NCBI GenBank assembly: GCA_944324395.1 | Contig: CALUWC010000004.1 | Coordinates: forward strand, 103,120-167,119 | From: Candidatus Gastranaerophilales bacterium | Lineage (GTDB): Bacteria; Cyanobacteriota; Vampirovibrionia; Gastranaerophilales; Gastranaerophilaceae | DNA length: 64,000 nucleotides | Direction: 5' to 3' | Shown: positions 60,570 to 64,000 of the stretch, piece by piece | Layout of the letters: the number at the start of each line of letters is the position of its first letter | How positions within the stretch are numbered: position 1 is the first letter of the stretch | Translations under genes and position numbers: made by a program | The notes under the pieces: model-generated | Databases searched by the model: none | Seen by the model: the letters and a program-made list of their open reading frames with translations, nothing else | Told to the model about the DNA's origin: nothing

Positions 60570-61376
60570 TTATATAAAATCAATCACTATAAAATCGGGT
60601 TTACAATTAAATCTTACTGGAATAATGCTTGTTCCGATACCTTTTGTAACAATCATTTTTTTATGATTGTCAATAATTAAACCTTTTGAATATTTATTTC
60701 CGTATTTTGAAGGTACAATAATTGCTCCGATAAATGGAATGCGAATCTGTCCGCCATGGAGGTGTCCGGCAAGAATCAGGTTTATGTTTTTCTGCCGGAT
60801 ATCAGGAAAAATATCCGGTGAATGTGTTAAAAGTATTCTTGGAGATTGTGTGTTTTCTAATGCTTTTTCTACATCAGGATTACCTGTTTGTAAATCTTCT
60901 ACTCCTGCTATATAAATTATTTTATCTTTAATTTTAATTTTTGCATTACTGTTCGATAATACAGTTATGTTATGTTTTTTGAATTCTTTTGTTATTTTTT
61001 CGTTTCCTGCCCAAAAATCGTGGTTGCCTAATGAAGTATAGACTCTTGGACGAATTTTTCCTATATTTTCGGCAATTTGTGAAACAGGCATTGAAGCAGA
61101 TTCTTTATGAGAATTTATATAATCTCCTGTTGATAATACTAAATCGGCATTTTGCTGATTGATTAATGAAATAATTTTGTCAGCTCTTTTTTGTTGATGT
61201 TTTTTGAAATGAAAATCTCCCGCAAAAACAATTCTTGTTCCTTTCAGTTGAGAATCTTGTATTTCGTAATATTTTATTTCAATTTGATTTGGTTCTATAA
61301 ATATTGACCAAATAATAATAAATATAAATAGTAATAAAATTATTGATATTACAATATTATGCATCAGTTTAAACAT
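60570..61376 (-). CDS. membrane-anchored metallophosphoesterase (YkuE/YaeI-like)
   Basis: 268 aa. N-terminal membrane anchor (NIVISIILLLFIFIIIWSIFI), then the calcineurin-like core: AGDFHFKKHQ (metal ligands), LSTGDYINS, LGNHDFWAGNE, LLTHSPD and LAGHLHGGQ. Some members hydrolyse UDP-diacylglucosamine in lipid A synthesis (LpxG), others act on different phosphodiesters; the substrate is not assigned. Start overlaps the previous gene's stop (TAATG), so translation is probably coupled. Confidence 0.88.
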   Translation of the reverse strand: MFKLMHNIVISIILLLFIFIIIWSIFIEPNQIEIKYYEIQDSQLKGTRIVFAGDFHFKKHQQKRADKIISLINQQNADLVLSTGDYINSHKESASMPVSQIAENIGKIRPRVYTSLGNHDFWAGNEKITKEFKKHNITVLSNSNAKIKIKDKIIYIAGVEDLQTGNPDVEKALENTQSPRILLTHSPDIFPDIRQKNINLILAGHLHGGQIRIPFIGAIIVPSKYGNKYSKGLIIDNHKKMIVTKGIGTSIIPVRFNCKPDFIVIDFI

Positions 61377-62956
61377 TAGTCCGCTTTATTTAAGGCCTGT
61401 AATTGTTTCATTTTAGTATTGATTTCATTCATAAGATTAATATTGTCTGTTTGGCGGGCATATTTTTGTGCTTTTGATAGTAAATTGTATGCTTTATTTA
61501 AGCTGTTAAATTCAACCATGATATCTGCAGCAGCAAGATAATTTTGGGCTGTTTTGAGCGGTGATTCCGCATTTGTATAATTTTTGACAGCATTAGAATA
61601 TGATTTTAATGCTTTTTCCGGCTCGTCAAATTTTGTATAAGCTTTACCTGTATTTGATGCAACAAAACCTTTTAAATGATAGCTGTCAGTTTCATTTGCA
61701 ATATCAGAAGCGGCATTATAATATTCAAAAGCCTCCTTATCATACATATCAGTGTAAATATTACCGAGTTTTGTTAATGATGCTGATTGAGCAGGAAGGT
61801 TTTCGGCTTCTCCGGCATGGGAAACAGTGCTAAAATAGTGGTCAATGGCAGGAGTAATCTGATTTACATCATCATAAATCTGTGCCATTGAATAATGTGC
61901 TTTTGTTTTTACATTTTCATCGGTTGTTAATTTTAAAGCTTGATTGTAACTTTTCAATGCCTGTGGAATATAATCGTGGTCATCATAAATTTTTCCGACT
62001 TCATAATATATTTTGCCTGAGGTTTCGGTATCATCAATTTCAAGTGCTCTATTTAAAGCTTGTTCAAATGATTTTATGGCATTTTCAGGATCGTTTGCAT
62101 AGGCATATTTTTTAGCTTGAATGAATAATGATTTAAGCTGTTTATCCTGCGGAATTTTTGTAGCAGTTGTTTGTCCTGCAACAGAGATTGGAATAACATC
62201 AGGATTTTGAGCAGCTTTGGCGGTTTGTTCAGCTTGTTCTGCCTGATCGGCAGCAGGAGTTTCTGCTTGACGTTTGCTTACACTTGTTGAACCGTCAGGG
62301 AATTTTACCAGAAATCTTTCATTGATATTATTTTCATTGTATGTGAAATCAATTTTTTGTAAAAACAAAGCATCAACCCATTTTTCAACAACCTGTGAAT
62401 CTTTGTTAAGTGTTTCTGAAATATATTTATCTAAAACAGAGGCTGCTGTTTTGAGGGTGGTTTTTACAAGTTTTGGATCTGCACTGCCTGTTTTGACCTG
62501 TTTTTCAACCAGAGTTAAATAACCTGTCACAATATCATCTAAATCAGACGGAGTACCTATTGCCAGAGATGTATTTCTAAAATCTTTTAAAATTTGTGCA
62601 ATATTTATTTTGTTATCAACAGCATTTTGATTAGCCTGTGAAATACCTGCAGCCGGTGCAGTATTGCTATTCGGGTGTGCCTGCTGATATGTCGGAGCGG
62701 GATTTATATTTACATTAACATTACTGTATGCATTATTTGCAGGCATTGAAAAACGCTGTTCATAAGCGGGTGTATAAGAAGGTTTTTTCTGTTCTACATA
62801 TTGCAGACCTTTGCTTTTGCTATCAGGATTAGCTTGTTCCTCCCGCTGTGTATTAGCTGCAGCGGATTTCTCATCTTCCTCGCGTCTTTTTACGGGAGTT
62901 TTTCTCTCCTGCTGCACGTAAGGTCGCTGATATATGTTATTTAAGCTCAATCCCAT
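61376..62956 (-). CDS. TPR protein with Pro/Gln-rich N-terminus
   Basis: 526 aa. Residues 1-130 are low-complexity and disordered (Gln, Asn, Pro and charged residues). A helical linker follows, and the last ~260 residues are about seven TPR-like units (EQALNRALEIDDTETSGKIYYEVGKIYDDHDYIPQALKSYNQALKL...). No signal peptide. A scaffold role is likely, and its coupling to the metallophosphoesterase gene suggests joint work. Promoter TATAAT seen ~30 nt upstream. Weak SD. Confidence 0.8.
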   Translation of the reverse strand: MGLSLNNIYQRPYVQQERKTPVKRREEDEKSAAANTQREEQANPDSKSKGLQYVEQKKPSYTPAYEQRFSMPANNAYSNVNVNINPAPTYQQAHPNSNTAPAAGISQANQNAVDNKINIAQILKDFRNTSLAIGTPSDLDDIVTGYLTLVEKQVKTGSADPKLVKTTLKTAASVLDKYISETLNKDSQVVEKWVDALFLQKIDFTYNENNINERFLVKFPDGSTSVSKRQAETPAADQAEQAEQTAKAAQNPDVIPISVAGQTTATKIPQDKQLKSLFIQAKKYAYANDPENAIKSFEQALNRALEIDDTETSGKIYYEVGKIYDDHDYIPQALKSYNQALKLTTDENVKTKAHYSMAQIYDDVNQITPAIDHYFSTVSHAGEAENLPAQSASLTKLGNIYTDMYDKEAFEYYNAASDIANETDSYHLKGFVASNTGKAYTKFDEPEKALKSYSNAVKNYTNAESPLKTAQNYLAAADIMVEFNSLNKAYNLLSKAQKYARQTDNINLMNEINTKMKQLQALNKAD

Positions 62957-63215
62957 ATCTTATTTATTACCTTCAAGCCTGATATTATACACTATATTTT
63001 TAGCATAATTTGATTCTAAAAAGGTCATACTTTCGTATGATTTATGCCATGATAAATTTAAGTTTTTTATAACGAAAGTCAATTGAAATCATGGAAAATT
63101 TTACATATTTTTTATATTATCTTTTACAATCACAATAAGTCTTTTTGGTAATTTTGCATACTGCTGAATTTTTTATATAATTTCTTAACAAATGTAAAAA
63201 ATTTGACAAAATATC

Positions 63216-63244
63216 ATGACAAAAATTTTCGATTAATTTAATAT
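63216..63244 (+). promoter_or_regulatory. promoter of the 168-aa gene
   Basis: ATGACA, 17-nt spacer, TAATAT, with a ~17-nt leader carrying SD GGAGG. Confidence 0.6.
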
Positions 63245-63267
63245 CTAATATATACTGTGGAGGCAGA

Positions 63268-63774
63268 ATGATAGACGAAATGGTAGAAAAAAAATCAGAT
63301 TTTGACTTAACTTCTAAAAGTGCATTTTCAAATGAAAATGAAACATTTACATCGCGTTCATTTGCTGCTTTATTGGCAAAGAACAATGTTCCGGCATCAC
63401 ACAAAAGAATTGCCGATAATTATATGATTATAAAAAAAATATTTAAATTTCAGGCTTGTATGAGCAGAATTTCTAATGTTGAAAAAGCTCTTTTAGAAAA
63501 ATATGATTTTAATATATTAGAATTTACTACAACAAAACAAATGTATGATGAACTTGTACTTTTACAAAAATGGTCATCATCTGAAGATAAAGCATTAAGA
63601 GATACTGCGGATAACATTCTGTTGATTAGGGTAAAGGAATTGAAATTTTTAGAAGCAAGCCGTTATGCATCAATTTCAAATGAAATATATAACGGGTATA
63701 TTGCTCTTGAACAGTATTTGAGAGAAATAAGTAAATTTCAAACCGTTCATAATTTAAAAACACTTAACTTTTAA
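63268..63774 (+). CDS. hypothetical protein
   Basis: 168 aa, helical, no signal peptide. Acidic/polar N-terminus (MVEKKSDFDLTSKSAFSNENETFTSRSFAALLAKNN), then RIADNYMIIKKIFKFQACMSRISNVEKALLEKYDF and a C-terminal LKFLEASRYASISNEIYNGYIALEQYL. Family not recognised. SD GGAGG and a good promoter make it likely real. Upstream 62957-63215 holds only AT-rich sequence and a short TCATAC-TTTC-GTATGA hairpin. Confidence 0.65.
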   Translation: MIDEMVEKKSDFDLTSKSAFSNENETFTSRSFAALLAKNNVPASHKRIADNYMIIKKIFKFQACMSRISNVEKALLEKYDFNILEFTTTKQMYDELVLLQKWSSSEDKALRDTADNILLIRVKELKFLEASRYASISNEIYNGYIALEQYLREISKFQTVHNLKTLNF

Positions 63775-63794
63775 ATAAAACATATAATACGCAC

Positions 63795-63831
63795 AAAAAA
63801 GGAAACCTTATTTAATAAGGTTTCCTTTTTT
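63795..63831. terminator. terminator after 168-aa gene
   Basis: Perfect stem AAAAAAGGAAACCTTA/TAAGGTTTCCTTTTTT with a 5-nt loop. The remaining bases to 64000 hold no gene that I can support. Confidence 0.85.
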
Positions 63832-64000
63832 GCTTTTACAAGTAACAAATCACATATTTATTTGTGCTGTATGATTAACAAAGTCTATAGGAACTTCTTT
63901 GGCAAACAAACAAAAACCGAATAATAAGCTCAAAGCAAGGTTATATGTAACGAAATGTAACGATAATTAAAAAATTTTCTAAAGATTTATATACTGCTTG

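Noticed and set aside
63117..63404. 95-aa minus-strand ORF
   Set aside because: It lies antisense over the 5' end and promoter of the better-supported gene at 63268, with no RBS.
1..64000. CRISPR arrays, prophage, rRNA operon
   Set aside because: No regularly spaced repeats, phage structural genes or rRNA-like sequence were seen on reading.

Overview
The window is a low-GC chromosomal segment from a Gram-negative-type bacterium. Several features point to the non-photosynthetic cyanobacterial relatives (Vampirovibrionia/Melainabacteria, probably a gut Gastranaerophilales). NusB is the long, cyanobacterial-style form (220 aa, about 80 aa longer than E. coli NusB). dnaN stands apart from dnaA, beside what looks like a replication origin. 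LPS-export genes (lptB, lptF/G) and a few flagellar rod genes are present, but nothing photosynthetic. The lineage is an inference from gene content, not a computed phylogeny.

Layout. 1-6 kb: partial bioF, a small duplicated-motif protein with murA, a 781-aa protein ending in a calpain/papain-like Cys-His-Asp domain, and glyoxalase I. 6-10 kb: a surface-glycan island (glycosyltransferase, XRE regulator, GT2, GT8, LicD) whose two ends carry the same ~92-bp regulatory sequence in opposite orientation. 10-14 kb: hisS, a cysteine-cluster protein and an ArnT-like transferase. 13.7-14.0 kb: candidate oriC with four identical TTTTCTACA boxes. 14.7-25 kb: dnaN, ilvE, a marR-emrA-emrB efflux operon divergent from a TolC-like gene around a palindromic operator, and the dnaG-sigA operon. 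25-37 kb: nusB, ftsY, lineage-specific hypotheticals, tRNA-Cys, CtpA protease, an HExxH protein, a TPR protein, an FtsB/DivIC-like protein and a possible outer-membrane protein. 37-42 kb: flagellar rod genes (two FlgF/FlgG-type, flgB, flgC) behind a 255-nt structured leader, then a DUF3137-like tandem pair sharing almost identical 3' ends. 42-43 kb: a structured-RNA candidate, tRNA-Leu(GAG), and a hairpin-rich insert bounded by a second copy of the tRNA 3' end. 43-49 kb: four mostly uncharacterised genes including a capreomycidine-synthase-like aminotransferase, then lptB-lptF/G-NAGPA. 49-64 kb: a 142-bp MITE-like element, a diguanylate cyclase, a parvulin lipoprotein, mfd, panE, an HD-domain protein, an alanine/Na+ symporter, family-4 uracil-DNA glycosylase, a metallophosphoesterase, a TPR protein and a final hypothetical.

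The most general signal is in the promoters. About a dozen genes (bioF, hisS, dnaG, ftsY, mfd and others) have no Shine-Dalgarno sequence but carry a TATAAT-like hexamer 6 (once 7) nt upstream of ATG, several with a good -35 box 16-17 nt further up. Transcription would then start at the A of the start codon, so leaderless mRNAs appear common here beside SD-led genes. The other main leads are the shared inverted regulatory module of the glycan island, the oriC candidate, the flagellar leader with a possible 17-codon leader peptide, and the 142-bp inverted-repeat element.
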